DNA of 64,000 nucleotides, from contig NZ_CP159253.1 in NCBI RefSeq assembly GCF_040438645.1, positions 434,001-498,000 of the forward strand, read 5' to 3'. The stretch is from Mesorhizobium sp. WSM2240. GTDB taxonomy: Bacteria > Pseudomonadota > Alphaproteobacteria > Rhizobiales > Rhizobiaceae. This document shows, piece after piece, positions 9,499 through 18,871 of this stretch (positions are counted from its first letter, which is position 1; every line of letters begins with the position of its first letter). A program made the translations under genes and the position numbers. A model generated the notes under the pieces. It was given only the letters and a program-made list of their open reading frames with translations. It had not been told where the DNA came from and ran no database searches.

Positions 9499-10185
9499 AT
9501 GGCATTTCTTTCCCAATCCCGCGGCCGTGCCCTTGGTGCGAAGGTGGCGGCCTGTCTGGCGCTTGGCGTTGCCGTCTTCGCTACGCTCGCCTACGCCGCC
9601 GAGACGCAGATATTCGATCCGAAAACCCGCAAATGGGTTGAGTACGACCGCAAGAAAGCGCGGTCTTACTACGCCGCGCACAAGCAGGTGCCTGAAGCAT
9701 TTCGCCGTCAGATCGTGAAATTCAGGACCGCCGAGAAACCCGGCACGATCATCATCGATGGAAACCAGCATTTCCTTTATCTGGTCCAGCCGAATTTCAC
9801 TGCCATTCGCTACGGAATCGGCGTCGGCCGCGAGGGTTTCGGCTGGGCGGGCATCGTGAAGGTTGGCCGCACCGCCGAATGGCCGACATGGACGCCGCCC
9901 GCCGAAATGGTCGCCCGCGATCCGAACGCCCGGAAATGGGCCGGCGGCCAGCCCGGCGGGCCGGACAATCCTCTGGGAGCACGGGCCCTCTATCTCTATC
10001 AGGGCGACCAGGACACGATCTACCGCATCCATGGCACCCCGGAGCCGTGGACGATCGGGCTTGACGTTTCGTCAGGGTGTATCCGGATGAACAATGACGA
10101 CATCACCGACCTTCACTCCCGCGTCGCCGTAGGGGCGAAAGTTGTCGTCTTGATGCAGGGAGCTTCGCTCTACAAAGGAGTTTGA
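9499..10185 (+). CDS. L,D-transpeptidase (YkuD/ErfK family)
   Basis: Periplasmic enzyme of cell-wall remodelling that makes 3-3 cross-links or attaches proteins to peptidoglycan. An N-terminal signal (about residues 1-34, core VAACLALGVAVFATLAYA) is followed by a short linker and the YkuD domain. The catalytic signature is complete: His178 in IHGTPEPWTIG and the nucleophile Cys194 in SSGCIRMNNDDI. The 228 residues are typical for rhizobial members, which are present in many copies per genome. It begins 15 bp after the betaine-binding protein gene and is followed 6 bp later by a lipoprotein gene, so the latter two are probably co-expressed. Confidence 0.9.
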   Translation: MAFLSQSRGRALGAKVAACLALGVAVFATLAYAAETQIFDPKTRKWVEYDRKKARSYYAAHKQVPEAFRRQIVKFRTAEKPGTIIIDGNQHFLYLVQPNFTAIRYGIGVGREGFGWAGIVKVGRTAEWPTWTPPAEMVARDPNARKWAGGQPGGPDNPLGARALYLYQGDQDTIYRIHGTPEPWTIGLDVSSGCIRMNNDDITDLHSRVAVGAKVVVLMQGASLYKGV

Positions 10186-10191
10186 CCGCCA

Positions 10192-10539
10192 ATGTCCAGT
10201 GTCCACGCTTCCGGCTCGACGTCCCGAGTTGCGCCGCACCGCAACCGAGTGGCCATCTTTGCTGCGCTTTTGGCCACAATGCACGTTGTCGGCTGCCAGT
10301 CGGATGGGCCTGCACCGGACACGGTGCGCAATACCGGCCAAACCGCGCCGGCTGATCTGCAACTGACCTGTGCGTCGGCGGCTGCCACGCCACTGGGCGT
10401 CGACAGCGCCGCCGTCCTGCCCGTCAGTTCCTCCCAGATTGACGCCCAGACGTTCCAGGTCGTGCTGGAATCCGGCGGCGCCCGGGCAAATTGCGTTGTT
10501 GACACATCGGGAAACGTGATTTCGGTCCAAAGGGCCTAG
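10192..10539 (+). CDS. small predicted lipoprotein, function unknown
   Basis: A 115-residue protein with a type II signal peptide: basic n-region RVAPHRNRV, hydrophobic AIFAALLATMHVV and a lipobox ending in Cys35 (VVGC-Q). The mature part of about 80 residues is low in charge, has two further Cys (in LTCASAAA and ANCVVD) that could form a disulfide, and ends in a short beta-rich VVDTSGNVISVQRA segment. It lies 6 bp after the L,D-transpeptidase gene, suggesting an envelope role. I do not recognise the family. Confidence 0.7.
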   Translation: MSSVHASGSTSRVAPHRNRVAIFAALLATMHVVGCQSDGPAPDTVRNTGQTAPADLQLTCASAAATPLGVDSAAVLPVSSSQIDAQTFQVVLESGGARANCVVDTSGNVISVQRA

Positions 10540-10600
10540 GTCGCGTATAGTTCCACATTTTCTCGTTATAGTTTGTGAAAAGCGAAAGGAAGGGCACTCC

Positions 10601-10628
10601 TTGAGACTTGCCAGTGAGGTGCTATAAT
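10601..10628 (+). promoter_or_regulatory. probable sigma-70 promoter of the abgT operon
   Basis: TTGAGA (10601-10606) and a perfect TATAAT (10623-10628) separated by 16 bp. It lies 147 bp before the abgT start in a markedly AT-rich stretch (about 10625-10700) unlike the rest of the window. The resulting leader of about 140 nt contains a small hairpin, CTTGG-ATAG-CCAAG (10711-10724). Confidence 0.5.
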
Positions 10629-10774
10629 CAGTCGAGTCAAGTCAATGTATTAGTAAATCTTAATATTTTGGAATTTCCATTTTTTTGGTTTTGGCATTAA
10701 TGGCTGCTGCCTTGGATAGCCAAGCTGGTGTGGCATTCCTGGACAGTTGTTAAGGGAGGCAAGCAATAGCCACC

Positions 10775-12316
10775 GTGGACGCTGTGCCCAAGACCCTGAT
10801 GCAGAGATTTCTCGACGGCGTCGAGAGGGTGGGCAACATGGTCCCCCACCCGGTGGTCATCTTCCTCATCCTGATTGGCATCGTGATCGTTTTGTCGGCC
10901 GTGCTGGGCCTGTTTGGAACAGCAGTCACTTTCGAGCGCATAAACCCCGATACGCATGAGATCGAGGAGGCGAGCACAAGGATCCGTAGTCTGCTGAATG
11001 CCGACGGCATTCGCTTCATGTACGAGTCGCTCGTTCCCAACTTCATGGCCTTTACTGCGGTTGGCCTGATGGTTGCGGCCATGATCGGCGCCGGCGTCGC
11101 CGAGGAGTCGGGCCTGGTCACTGCGCTGATCCACAAGCTCGTCATGGTGTCGCCGCGCTGGGCCCTCACTTATATCCTGGCCTTTGTCGGCATATTGGCG
11201 AGCATCGCGGCGGATGCGGGCTATCTTGTCCTGATCCCTCTTGCCGGCATTGCCTATCTTGCCGTCGGGCGGCATCCCCTTGCCGGCCTTGCGCTAGGCT
11301 TTGCCGCCGTGGCTGGCGCGTTCACCGTCAACATGCTTATCAAGCCGCTCGACACCGTGCTCGTCGAGTTCACCAACGATGCGGCCCATCTCGTCGATCC
11401 CGATACATCGATCGGCCTGGCGTCGAATATCTGGTTCTCGATCGCATCGGTGTTGTTTCTGACGGTCATCATCGCATTCATTTCCGATCGAATAATCGAG
11501 CCGCGCCTTGGAAGTTACAACCCCGAGAACGCGTCCGAAGGCACGACGACAGACCAGAGCGCCATGCTCGGAGAGCAGGAGTCGCGGGGCTTGCGCTTCG
11601 CCGGCCTCGGACTGCTCGGGCTGATCGCGGTTTTCTGCCTTCTGACGATTCCCGAGTGGGCGCCGCTTCGCAATCCCGAGACCGATGAGTTGATCGGCAA
11701 CTCGCCATTCATGAATGGCCTCATAACCCTTATCGTGCTGATGTTCCTGGTCACCGGCTGGGCGTACGGCATCGGCGCCGGCACGCTACGCACCCTGACG
11801 GAGGTGATCGGCGCGATCGAGAAGTCGATCAAGAACATGGGCGGCACGATCTTCCTGTTCTTCGTGCTGAGCCAGTTCGTCGCCTATTTCACCTATACCA
11901 ATATCGGCACCGTGATGGCGCTCAGCCTGTCGGGCGTCCTGCAGGCGGCCAATATCGGCGCGTTGCCGCTGCTTCTCGGCTTCATCGTCGTGGTCGCGAT
12001 CATCGACCTGCTGCTGACCGGTGCGATCGCGAAATGGGCGATCTTCGCGCCGGTATTCGTTCCGCTGCTGATGAAGCTCGGCGTCGACCCCGAGGCGGTG
12101 CTCGCGGCCTATCGCGTCGGCGATTCGCCGATGAACGCGATTACGCCGCTCAACGCCTATTTCGCGCTCGTGGTCGGCTTTGCCCAGAAATACGACAAGT
12201 CGGCGGGCGTCGGCACGATCGTGTCGCTGATGCTCCCCTACGTCGTATGGATTTTCGTGCTTTGGACGGTTCTTTTCGCGATCTGGAAAGCGTTGGGCCT
12301 GCCTTGGGGCCTGTGA
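10775..12316 (+). CDS. abgT: AbgT family transporter
   Basis: Polytopic inner-membrane transporter of 513 residues. AbgT proteins were described for uptake of p-aminobenzoyl-glutamate; some members (MtrF, YdaH) export antimetabolites such as sulfonamides. Family features: start RFLDGVERVGNMVPHPVVIF, conserved FTAVGLMVAAMIGAGVAEESGL, ADAGYLVLIPLAG, VNMLIKPLDTVLVEFTNDA and the C-terminal RVGDSPMNAITPLNAYF. The start is GTG 10775; GGGAGG lies at 10754-10759, with a rather long spacer. The M20 peptidase gene 43 bp downstream mirrors the abgAB-abgT association, in which the transported dipeptide-like substrate is hydrolysed in the cytosol. Confidence 0.9.
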   Translation: MDAVPKTLMQRFLDGVERVGNMVPHPVVIFLILIGIVIVLSAVLGLFGTAVTFERINPDTHEIEEASTRIRSLLNADGIRFMYESLVPNFMAFTAVGLMVAAMIGAGVAEESGLVTALIHKLVMVSPRWALTYILAFVGILASIAADAGYLVLIPLAGIAYLAVGRHPLAGLALGFAAVAGAFTVNMLIKPLDTVLVEFTNDAAHLVDPDTSIGLASNIWFSIASVLFLTVIIAFISDRIIEPRLGSYNPENASEGTTTDQSAMLGEQESRGLRFAGLGLLGLIAVFCLLTIPEWAPLRNPETDELIGNSPFMNGLITLIVLMFLVTGWAYGIGAGTLRTLTEVIGAIEKSIKNMGGTIFLFFVLSQFVAYFTYTNIGTVMALSLSGVLQAANIGALPLLLGFIVVVAIIDLLLTGAIAKWAIFAPVFVPLLMKLGVDPEAVLAAYRVGDSPMNAITPLNAYFALVVGFAQKYDKSAGVGTIVSLMLPYVVWIFVLWTVLFAIWKALGLPWGL

Positions 12317-12359
12317 CGGCCGCTCGACTAGGGACGATTACGGACGATCGGAGGATGCC

Positions 12360-13571
12360 ATGAGCAATAGCTCTATTCCACTCGATGTCGCGGCCGCGGA
12401 AGAGCATCTGATGCGGTTCCTCTCGGTCGAAGGCGTGACCGGGCGGGAAGCCAATATCGCAGCCGCTGTCAGCGATGCGCTAAGGAAAGCCGGCGTGCCG
12501 GGCTCGGCCATTCGTTTCGACGATGCAAACAAGCGCATCCCCTTGCCGACCGAGACCGGCAACCTCATCGTCGATCTGCCGGGCACGCGACCGGGACCGC
12601 ATCTGCTTTTCTCCACCCATCTCGACACCGTGCCGCTCTGCGCCGGCGCCAAGCCCCGGCGCGAGGGCGGCCGCATCGTCTCCGACGGCACCACCGCCCT
12701 GGGTGGCGATGCCCGCACGGGCGTCGCTGTGCTTGTCGTCGTCGCCGAGACGCTCATCAAACACAAGCTTCCGCATCCGCCGATAACCCTGCTGTTCACG
12801 GTCCGCGAAGAAAGCGGCCTGCACGGCGCCCGCGAATTGAACCCGGCGGGTCTCGGCGGTCCGGTCATGTGCATCAATGTCGACGGCATGCTGGCCTCGG
12901 ACCTCATCATAGGAGCCGTCGGGCAGGAGAACTGGGAGGTAGAGATCAAGGGCAGGGCCTCCCATGCAGGCGTTGCGCCAGAGAAGGGAATATCGGCGAC
13001 GCTGGTCGGGGCCATTGCGCTGGCGGAGGCGCGCAGCGCCGGCTGGTTCGGCAAGGTGGTCAAGCCGGATGGACGCGGGACGAGCAATGTCGGCATCTTC
13101 GGCGGCAAGGAAGGCAAAGTAGCCGCCGGCGACGCTACCAACGTCGTCACCGACTACGCTTATATCCGCGGCGAGGCGCGCAGCCCCGACGCCGCCTTCG
13201 CCACGAAAATCGCCGAAGGCTACAAGGAAGCCTTCGCCAACGCCAAAGCGGCGGTCGTCGATCACGAGGGAGAAACGGCCGAGGTGAAGTTCAGCCACGT
13301 GGCGGCCTACCCTCCCTTCAAGCTGGAAGAAGACACCCCGATCGTGAAGCGCGCCACCAGGGCGCTCGCGATGCTGGGCATCGAGCCGACCTATCTGTTC
13401 TCCAATGGCGGCCTGGATGCCAACTGGCTCGACAGGCACGGCATTCCCACGGTCACCATCGGCGCCGGCCAGGCCGAGATCCATACCGTCAAGGAATATG
13501 TGAATCTCGCAGAATACGAGAAGGGCTGCCGTCTCGGGCTGCTCATGGCGACGCTGGAGGACCAGCGATAG
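12360..13571 (+). CDS. M20 family metallopeptidase (PepT/carboxypeptidase-like)
   Basis: Zinc-dependent exo- or dipeptidase, cytosolic, 403 residues. Metal and catalytic motifs: FSTHLDTVP (His and Asp metal/catalytic pair), DGTTALGGDARTG (bridging Asp) and FTVREESGLHGA (Glu-Glu catalytic/metal pair). A distal VTIGAGQAEIHTVKEYV supplies the last His. An insertion domain with GRASHAGVAPEKG is typical of dimerising M20 enzymes. Placement right after abgT suggests it cleaves the imported amide or dipeptide; the TTALGGDARTG form resembles the M20B (PepT-like) branch more than AbgB. Start ATG 12360 has GGAGG just upstream. Confidence 0.87.
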   Translation: MSNSSIPLDVAAAEEHLMRFLSVEGVTGREANIAAAVSDALRKAGVPGSAIRFDDANKRIPLPTETGNLIVDLPGTRPGPHLLFSTHLDTVPLCAGAKPRREGGRIVSDGTTALGGDARTGVAVLVVVAETLIKHKLPHPPITLLFTVREESGLHGARELNPAGLGGPVMCINVDGMLASDLIIGAVGQENWEVEIKGRASHAGVAPEKGISATLVGAIALAEARSAGWFGKVVKPDGRGTSNVGIFGGKEGKVAAGDATNVVTDYAYIRGEARSPDAAFATKIAEGYKEAFANAKAAVVDHEGETAEVKFSHVAAYPPFKLEEDTPIVKRATRALAMLGIEPTYLFSNGGLDANWLDRHGIPTVTIGAGQAEIHTVKEYVNLAEYEKGCRLGLLMATLEDQR

Positions 13572-13715
13572 CAAAAGCTTACGCACAACCGGTGGACATC
13601 CCGACCGCCAACTTCGGGACCGGCCTCGGCCGCTGCTTTCCATTGTCCCGCAAGGGTCGCATCCGCGCATCAGATACTGGGAGCACTCGAATGCCGGATT
13701 TCATACGGAGCTGAA

Positions 13716-15551
13716 TTGAGTCCGATAGCCTACACCGGCGCCATCATCGCCGTCGCAGTCGTCCTGTTCGTCTCGAACAGACTGCCCGTAGTCATCGTCT
13801 CGATGCTGGTCGCATTGGCTCTGTGGGCGACCGGCGTGTTGACGATAGGCCAGGCGCTCGGCGGATTCGGCGATCCGGCGGTCATCTTCATAGCGTCACT
13901 CTTCATCGTCAGCGCCGGGCTCGAGATCACCGGCGTAACGGCATGGGCCGGCCAGCTTCTGATCCGTGGAGCCGGTGAAGAAAGCCGGACACGCCTTCTG
14001 GTGCTGACCATGAGCCTGGTGGCGCTGCTCACGGCACTGATCAGCGTCAACGGCGCGGTCGCGGCACTGCTGCCGGTGGTGGTCGTCATTGCGGTACGGC
14101 TCAAGCGGAACTCCTCGCAACTTTTGATGCCGCTGGTTTTTTCCGCGCATGCCGGTTCGATGCTCGCGCTGACGGGAACGCCGGTCAACGTCCTGGTCTC
14201 GGATGCCGGCAGTGACGCGGGCGTTGGCGGATTCGGCTTTTTCGAATTCGCGCTTGTCGGCGTACCGCTGCTCGCAGGCACGATGGCGATCATCATCCTT
14301 TTCGGAAAGCAACTCCTCCCCGAGCGCAACGGCGCGACGATGCCCTCGGATTTCAGTCGTCACGCAAGGACGCTGGTCGAGCAGTACGGCCTGGTCAGTG
14401 GCGTCTATCTGATGCGGGTGCGTCCGAACTCGCCCTATGTGGGAGCGCCACCATCGGCGGTCGATCTCGCTGCCTATCCGGAACTGAAGCTCGTCGCTGT
14501 CCAGGAGGGCGAAACGGGCAGTCCTCTGCGCAGGCCTTCGATCGCAGAAGGCGATCATTTGCTGCTGCGCGGCGAGGCGGCGGCGGCTGCCGCATTCGCC
14601 GGGGAAAAGCACCTTGCATTTCGCGAAGAGGCATCGGCCGGCAAAGGCGAAGAGACACTGTTCAATCGCAATTCGGGCCTCGCCGAGGTGGTCATCCCGC
14701 CGCGCTCCGGCCTGATCGGCCAAAGCGTCTTCCCGGGCATGGTCACCGAAAGCGGCGATCTTATCATTCTTGCCGTGCAGCGCGGAGGCGCGGAGATCGC
14801 AGCAGGCAGGGCAGCAAGCAATGCCGGCGGAATCAAACTGCAGGCCGGCGACACCATGCTGCTTCAGGGAACGTGGAAGGCTCTCGATTCTCATCTCAAC
14901 GATCCCGACGTTCTGGTCGTCAACTCGCCCGAACTGGTGCGCCGCCAGGCCGTCCCGATGGGGCCGGGCGCACGCCAGGCGGTCGCGATCCTGGTAGCCA
15001 TGGTTGTGCTGCTTGCGACCGGCATCGTCCCGCCCGCGGTTGCCGGCCTGTTCGCCGCCGGCGCGATCGTGCTGTCGGGGATCATGAGCGTCGAGCAGTC
15101 CTACCGCGCCATCGGCTGGACGACGGTGATCCTGGTTGCAGCCATGATGCCGCTGTCCACCGCCATGATGGAAACGGGTGCGGCAAAGCTCATGGCCGAG
15201 CACCTCGTGGATCTGGTCGGCGACGCCGGGCCGCTTGCCCTGCTCGCCGGCTTGTTCGTGCTGACCGCCATCATGGGGCAGCTCATCAGCAACACCGCGA
15301 CCGCGCTGATCATCATCCCGATCGGCGTGGCGGCCGCGACGGCCATGGGCATTTCGCCTCGTCCCGTGCTGATGAGCATGGCGGTGGCCGCCGCCGCCTC
15401 TTTCCTGACGCCGATCGCAACCCCGACAAACCTGATGGTGATGGGACCGGGCGGCTATGCCTTCGGCGACTACTGGAAACTCGGATTGCCGCTATTGATC
15501 TGGTTCTTCGTCGTGGCGGTCTTCATCGTGCCGCTGATCTGGCGGTTTTGA
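13716..15551 (+). CDS. SLC13/DASS-type permease with TrkA-C domains
   Basis: Ion-coupled transporter of 611 residues with two membrane blocks separated by a soluble insert. The first block (residues 1-205) includes FGDPAVIFIASLFIVSAGLE and VNGAVAALLPVVVVIA. The central 210-410 region holds two RCK_C/TrkA-C-like modules (VYLMRVRPNSPYVGAPP...EGDHLLLRGE and VVIPPRSGLIGQSVFP...AGDTMLLQG). The second block has LISNTATALIIIPIGVAAA and FLTPIATPTNLMVMGPGGY, the SNT and TPTN signature loops. Related proteins move sulfate, dicarboxylates or other anions, and the substrate cannot be fixed here. The start is TTG 13716 with ACGGAG upstream. It may be co-transcribed with the M20 gene (144 bp gap). Confidence 0.85.
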   Translation: MSPIAYTGAIIAVAVVLFVSNRLPVVIVSMLVALALWATGVLTIGQALGGFGDPAVIFIASLFIVSAGLEITGVTAWAGQLLIRGAGEESRTRLLVLTMSLVALLTALISVNGAVAALLPVVVVIAVRLKRNSSQLLMPLVFSAHAGSMLALTGTPVNVLVSDAGSDAGVGGFGFFEFALVGVPLLAGTMAIIILFGKQLLPERNGATMPSDFSRHARTLVEQYGLVSGVYLMRVRPNSPYVGAPPSAVDLAAYPELKLVAVQEGETGSPLRRPSIAEGDHLLLRGEAAAAAAFAGEKHLAFREEASAGKGEETLFNRNSGLAEVVIPPRSGLIGQSVFPGMVTESGDLIILAVQRGGAEIAAGRAASNAGGIKLQAGDTMLLQGTWKALDSHLNDPDVLVVNSPELVRRQAVPMGPGARQAVAILVAMVVLLATGIVPPAVAGLFAAGAIVLSGIMSVEQSYRAIGWTTVILVAAMMPLSTAMMETGAAKLMAEHLVDLVGDAGPLALLAGLFVLTAIMGQLISNTATALIIIPIGVAAATAMGISPRPVLMSMAVAAAASFLTPIATPTNLMVMGPGGYAFGDYWKLGLPLLIWFFVVAVFIVPLIWRF

Positions 15552-15672
15552 GGTACGAGACGCGGCACCGTTTCAGGTCTTTCCCACCCTCGGCCATCTC
15601 TTGAGAACCGCGCCAGGGGTTTTGACCGAGTCGCTGCCGGCGCGGCCCTGATTTCGACCGCGGAGTTCATAG

Positions 15673-16674
15673 CTATTGGCCAATGAACTCGTTCGTATAA
15701 TAGGCGGATAAATCCGGAAGGTCCGCAAGCGGAAGGCCATCCTTGTTGCGCAGGATGCCGGCTGCGACGAGATAATCTGCCGTCGCCTTCATCTTGGCTG
15801 GGTCGATCGTCCCGATAGCGCCCTCCGCGCTTCTGAAATAGTTCCCGTCGATGAGAGCCTGCAGCGAGGCGAGGATAAACGCGCGATCGGTCAGCACGTC
15901 GCTGTTGGCGGCAATCAGGATGTCCGCAGCGTCATCGGGGTTCTCGACCGCAAACTCGTAGCCGCGCCGCGTGGCGGCGATGAAGGCAGCCGCGGTTTCC
16001 GGATTGGCGTCCAGATATGCCTGGCTTGAACCGATGAAGTTGGTGTGCTGATCGGGCACGCCGTAATCCGCATAGCGGAACGCCCGCTGGGCGACGCCTT
16101 CGAGCGCTGCCTTTACGCCTTCCCACGTGTAGACCTCGAGCGTGAAATCGACGGCGCCATTGGCGAGCGCTTCATAAGCCGAGGTTCCGAGCGTCACCGT
16201 CTCGAATTTGCCTTCGCCGCCATCGTGCCGGATCATCGAGCCGATAAGGGCTGTTTCCCAGTCGCTGCCGAAACCGCCATAGGTCAGCCCATCGAGGTCG
16301 CGCGGCCGCTTGATGTCCGGGCGGTCGGCGTTGAAGACGAGGCGACCGGTCTCTGTCTGCACCAGCGCATAAGTCGCGACGAGATCGGCGCCGGCCGTGC
16401 GCTGGGTAAAGAGCCCGAGTACGCCGAGAATGCCGAAATCGGCGACATGGTTGGCTACGAGGGTGCCGGCGGACGTGTCGCTGTAAGGCAGGATCTGAAC
16501 CTTGAGCCCCGCCCGATCGTAGAAGCCTTTTGCCTGCGCAGCGTAGAGGCCGATGTGGTTGGTGTTGGGGGTCCAGTCGAGCGCGACAGTGACCGTTTTC
16601 GACTGTGCGAATGCAAGGCTCGGGACGAACGGCGCTGCCAGGGCAGCGACTATGATCTGGCGGCGGGTGGGCAT
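15673..16674 (-). CDS. thiY: thiamine-pyrimidine (HMP/FAMP) ABC transporter substrate-binding protein
   Basis: NMT1/ThiY-type periplasmic protein binding formylaminopyrimidine or hydroxymethylpyrimidine. The signal peptide starts MPTRRQII and ends near SLAFA-QS. The mature N terminus VTVALDWTPNTNHIGLYAAQ is the ThiY/NMT1 hallmark. TYGGFGSDWETALI and DFTLEVYTWEGVKA follow the family. Last gene of the riboswitch-controlled operon ykoF-thiX-thiZ-thiY; 2 bp separate it from thiZ. At 333 residues it is of usual length. Confidence 0.9.
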   Translation of the reverse strand: MPTRRQIIVAALAAPFVPSLAFAQSKTVTVALDWTPNTNHIGLYAAQAKGFYDRAGLKVQILPYSDTSAGTLVANHVADFGILGVLGLFTQRTAGADLVATYALVQTETGRLVFNADRPDIKRPRDLDGLTYGGFGSDWETALIGSMIRHDGGEGKFETVTLGTSAYEALANGAVDFTLEVYTWEGVKAALEGVAQRAFRYADYGVPDQHTNFIGSSQAYLDANPETAAAFIAATRRGYEFAVENPDDAADILIAANSDVLTDRAFILASLQALIDGNYFRSAEGAIGTIDPAKMKATADYLVAAGILRNKDGLPLADLPDLSAYYTNEFIGQ

Positions 16675-16676
16675 GG

Positions 16677-17432
16677 TCAGTTCCTTTGGTCAGGGTTGAG
16701 CAGGGTTTGCAGCAGGCTTGCCTCGACGGCGCTGGCTTCCGGCGTGGCGAGGTCGATGCGGGGACGGGGAAGCGGAACCGTGATCTCGGTCAGCACGCGC
16801 GCCGGCCGCCCGGTCAGGACGTAGATGCGGTCGGAGAGGAAAGCCGCCTCGCGTACGTCGTGGGTGACCAGCAGCACGGTCCAGCGATGGCGCTCCCACA
16901 TCGACTGCAGCCAGCGCTGCATGCCCGCGCGCGTCAGCGCATCGAGAGCGCCGAATGGCTCGTCGAGCAGGAGCATGTCGCGATGCTGGACGACGGTGCG
17001 CAAGAGTGCGGCGCGCTGTCGCATGCCGCCGGAAAGCTGCGCCGGATAGTGACGCTCAAATCCCTCCAGGCCGAACTCGGCGAAGAGAGGCGCAACCCGT
17101 GTGCGCGCCACCTTGCGGGTGACGCCCTGCACCTCGAGGCCAAGTGTTGCATTGTCGATGATGCGTCGCCACGGCATCAGCGCGTCGCGCTGCGGCATGA
17201 AGGCGAAAGGACGCCTGGCCTCGGTCAACGGAGCGCCGTCGAACGTGGTTGCGCCCCTGTCGGGTTGAACGCTGCCGGTCAGAATCTTGAAGATGGTCGA
17301 CTTGCCGGCGCCCGACGGACCAAGGATCGAGACGAACTCGCCCGCCCGTACGGTGAGCGAGATGTCGGCCAGCACGTCGAGGCTGCCGAAGCTCTTGCGC
17401 AGATGACGCAACTCCAGCCGACTGCCGCTCAT
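16677..17432 (-). CDS. thiZ: ABC transporter ATPase of the thiamine-precursor importer
   Basis: Cytosolic NrtD/TauB-like ATPase energising ThiX. Walker A GPSGAGKS at 38-45, signature [12 protein letters not shown], Walker B MLLLDEPFGALDA, switch His in LLVTHDVREA. The correct start is ATG 17432 (251 aa), which overlaps the thiX stop by 4 bp (ATGA) and suggests translational coupling; a longer in-frame reading to 18254 only reads through thiX in the wrong frame. The operon also has the dedicated permease and binding protein. Confidence 0.9.
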   Translation of the reverse strand: MSGSRLELRHLRKSFGSLDVLADISLTVRAGEFVSILGPSGAGKSTIFKILTGSVQPDRGATTFDGAPLTEARRPFAFMPQRDALMPWRRIIDNATLGLEVQGVTRKVARTRVAPLFAEFGLEGFERHYPAQLSGGMRQRAALLRTVVQHRDMLLLDEPFGALDALTRAGMQRWLQSMWERHRWTVLLVTHDVREAAFLSDRIYVLTGRPARVLTEITVPLPRPRIDLATPEASAVEASLLQTLLNPDQRN

Positions 17433-18229
17433 GGTCGGCGCCTTTGGTCGAGCCGTTGCCATGGCATCGACAAATGCTGGATCATCGCCGCGGCGGTGAA
17501 CAGAACGAGGGTCAGCGTTGCGCTGACCAACACGGCCGCGAGCACGAGGTCCGGCCTGAAGTTGTTCTTGGCATTGAGGATGTAGATGCCGAGGCCCTTG
17601 GCCGCGCCCGCATATTCCGCGAAGATCGCGCCGACCACGGCATAGGTGATGGCAATGCGCAGGCCGGCAAAGAAGTAAGGCAGTGCAGACGGCAGCCGGG
17701 CCATCAGGAAAGTGCGCCAGCGCGAGGCTCCCATCGACACCAGAAGTGCTTCGACATCCTCGTCGGTTGCTGCATAGCCCTGGACCAGCGCCACCAGCAT
17801 CGGAAAGAAGGTGACGAGCGCGACCAGCATGATCTTCGGGGTGAGGCCGAAGCCGAACCAGAGCACGATCAGTGGTGCGATGGCGACCAGAGGCAGGGTC
17901 TGGCTGATGATGAATACCGGGAACAGGGCCCGGCGCAGCGGCCTGGAAAAATCGACCAGCACCGAGAAGAGGAAGGCTGCCGAAACCGAGCAGGCAAAAC
18001 CGAGCAGCGTCGCGCGGATTGTGGGGAGCGTGTTCGCGGCGAGCGCATCCCGATGCTGCACCATCTGGGCGAAGACTCGCGACGGCGCGGGCAAGGTCGT
18101 CGCCGAAATGCCCGAGACTTGCGCATAAACTTCCCACGCGGCGATCAACGAGCAGATCGAAATAAGGGCGGGACCGATCTTGGCGAGAGCGGACGCGAAA
18201 CCGCGTGCGGGAGACGAAACGTCGGACAT
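17429..18229 (-). CDS. thiX: ABC transporter permease of the thiamine-precursor importer
   Basis: Inner-membrane permease of 266 residues with about six hydrophobic segments. The EAA loop facing the ATPase reads EALLVSMGASRWRTFLMARLPSALP. Similar to the TauC/SsuC family used by NMT1-type binding proteins, and assigned to pyrimidine import by its operon (YkoF, ThiY, TPP riboswitch). It starts 33 bp after ykoF ends. Confidence 0.9.
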   Translation of the reverse strand: MSDVSSPARGFASALAKIGPALISICSLIAAWEVYAQVSGISATTLPAPSRVFAQMVQHRDALAANTLPTIRATLLGFACSVSAAFLFSVLVDFSRPLRRALFPVFIISQTLPLVAIAPLIVLWFGFGLTPKIMLVALVTFFPMLVALVQGYAATDEDVEALLVSMGASRWRTFLMARLPSALPYFFAGLRIAITYAVVGAIFAEYAGAAKGLGIYILNAKNNFRPDLVLAAVLVSATLTLVLFTAAAMIQHLSMPWQRLDQRRRP

Positions 18230-18262
18230 GGCGGACCTTTGGGGTGCAAACCAACCGGCGCG

Positions 18263-18871
18263 TCAGCGCGGCGTTGGGCTGTTCGCGGATACCGTCAGAT
18301 CGATCGTCACATGCCCTTCAGGCGGTCCGAAGCGGCAGAACGCCGCTTCGAGCGCGGCAAAGACCGCGCCGGCATCGCCGCCGAGCCTGGTGCAGAAATT
18401 TTTGGAGCGGTCGAACACGCCGGAGCGTTTGAGAAAATCGATGCAGCCGTAGATTTCGTCCATGTGATCGCCCGTTCCCATCACATAGAGCGAGAACTGG
18501 GCGGCGGCCGCCGCATCGGTACGGGGAGCCTTGGTCATGGCGTCGAGAGCCGTCGCTTTGCGGTTTTCCAGAGACTCGCGCGGGCCGTTCAACTCCGGCG
18601 ACGCGCGTATCTCGTCGTCGGGCTCGCCCGGGCAGCCGCGTGAAATTGCTGCCGATAGCACACAATGGATGCCGCCCTTGGCCGCTGCGACGAAGAGGTC
18701 GCGCATGGCCGGAAACAGCACTTCGGGAGGGCCGACCAGCAGCGTCGAGATGTCGTCCGTCTCTATGCGCAACTGGTCGCGATAGGGATCGAGCGCGCCG
18801 AGAGCGCTCATGATGACGCCGACGAAATCGTCGGTCATGGGATAAAGGGAAATCTGTGCGCCTGAAAACAT
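18263..18871 (-). CDS. ykoF: thiamine/HMP-binding protein YkoF
   Basis: Soluble thiamine- or HMP-binding protein of two related ferredoxin-like domains. The N-terminal repeat begins SGAQISLYPMTDDFVGVI and the second repeat begins AQFSLYVMGTGDHMDEIYGC, showing the internal duplication expected of YkoF. ATG 18871 (202 aa) is used because it directly follows the TPP riboswitch, and the likely ribosome site GAGGCGGG forms part of the riboswitch 3' end. An in-frame extension to 19006 would run through the riboswitch and is not credible. First gene of the operon with thiX, thiZ and thiY. Confidence 0.88.
   Translation of the reverse strand: MFSGAQISLYPMTDDFVGVIMSALGALDPYRDQLRIETDDISTLLVGPPEVLFPAMRDLFVAAAKGGIHCVLSAAISRGCPGEPDDEIRASPELNGPRESLENRKATALDAMTKAPRTDAAAAAQFSLYVMGTGDHMDEIYGCIDFLKRSGVFDRSKNFCTRLGGDAGAVFAALEAAFCRFGPPEGHVTIDLTVSANSPTPR

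Noticed and set aside
13896..15203. A 435-codon minus-strand frame opposite the SLC13 permease
   Set aside because: Antisense shadow of a strongly conserved membrane protein; no recognisable domain.
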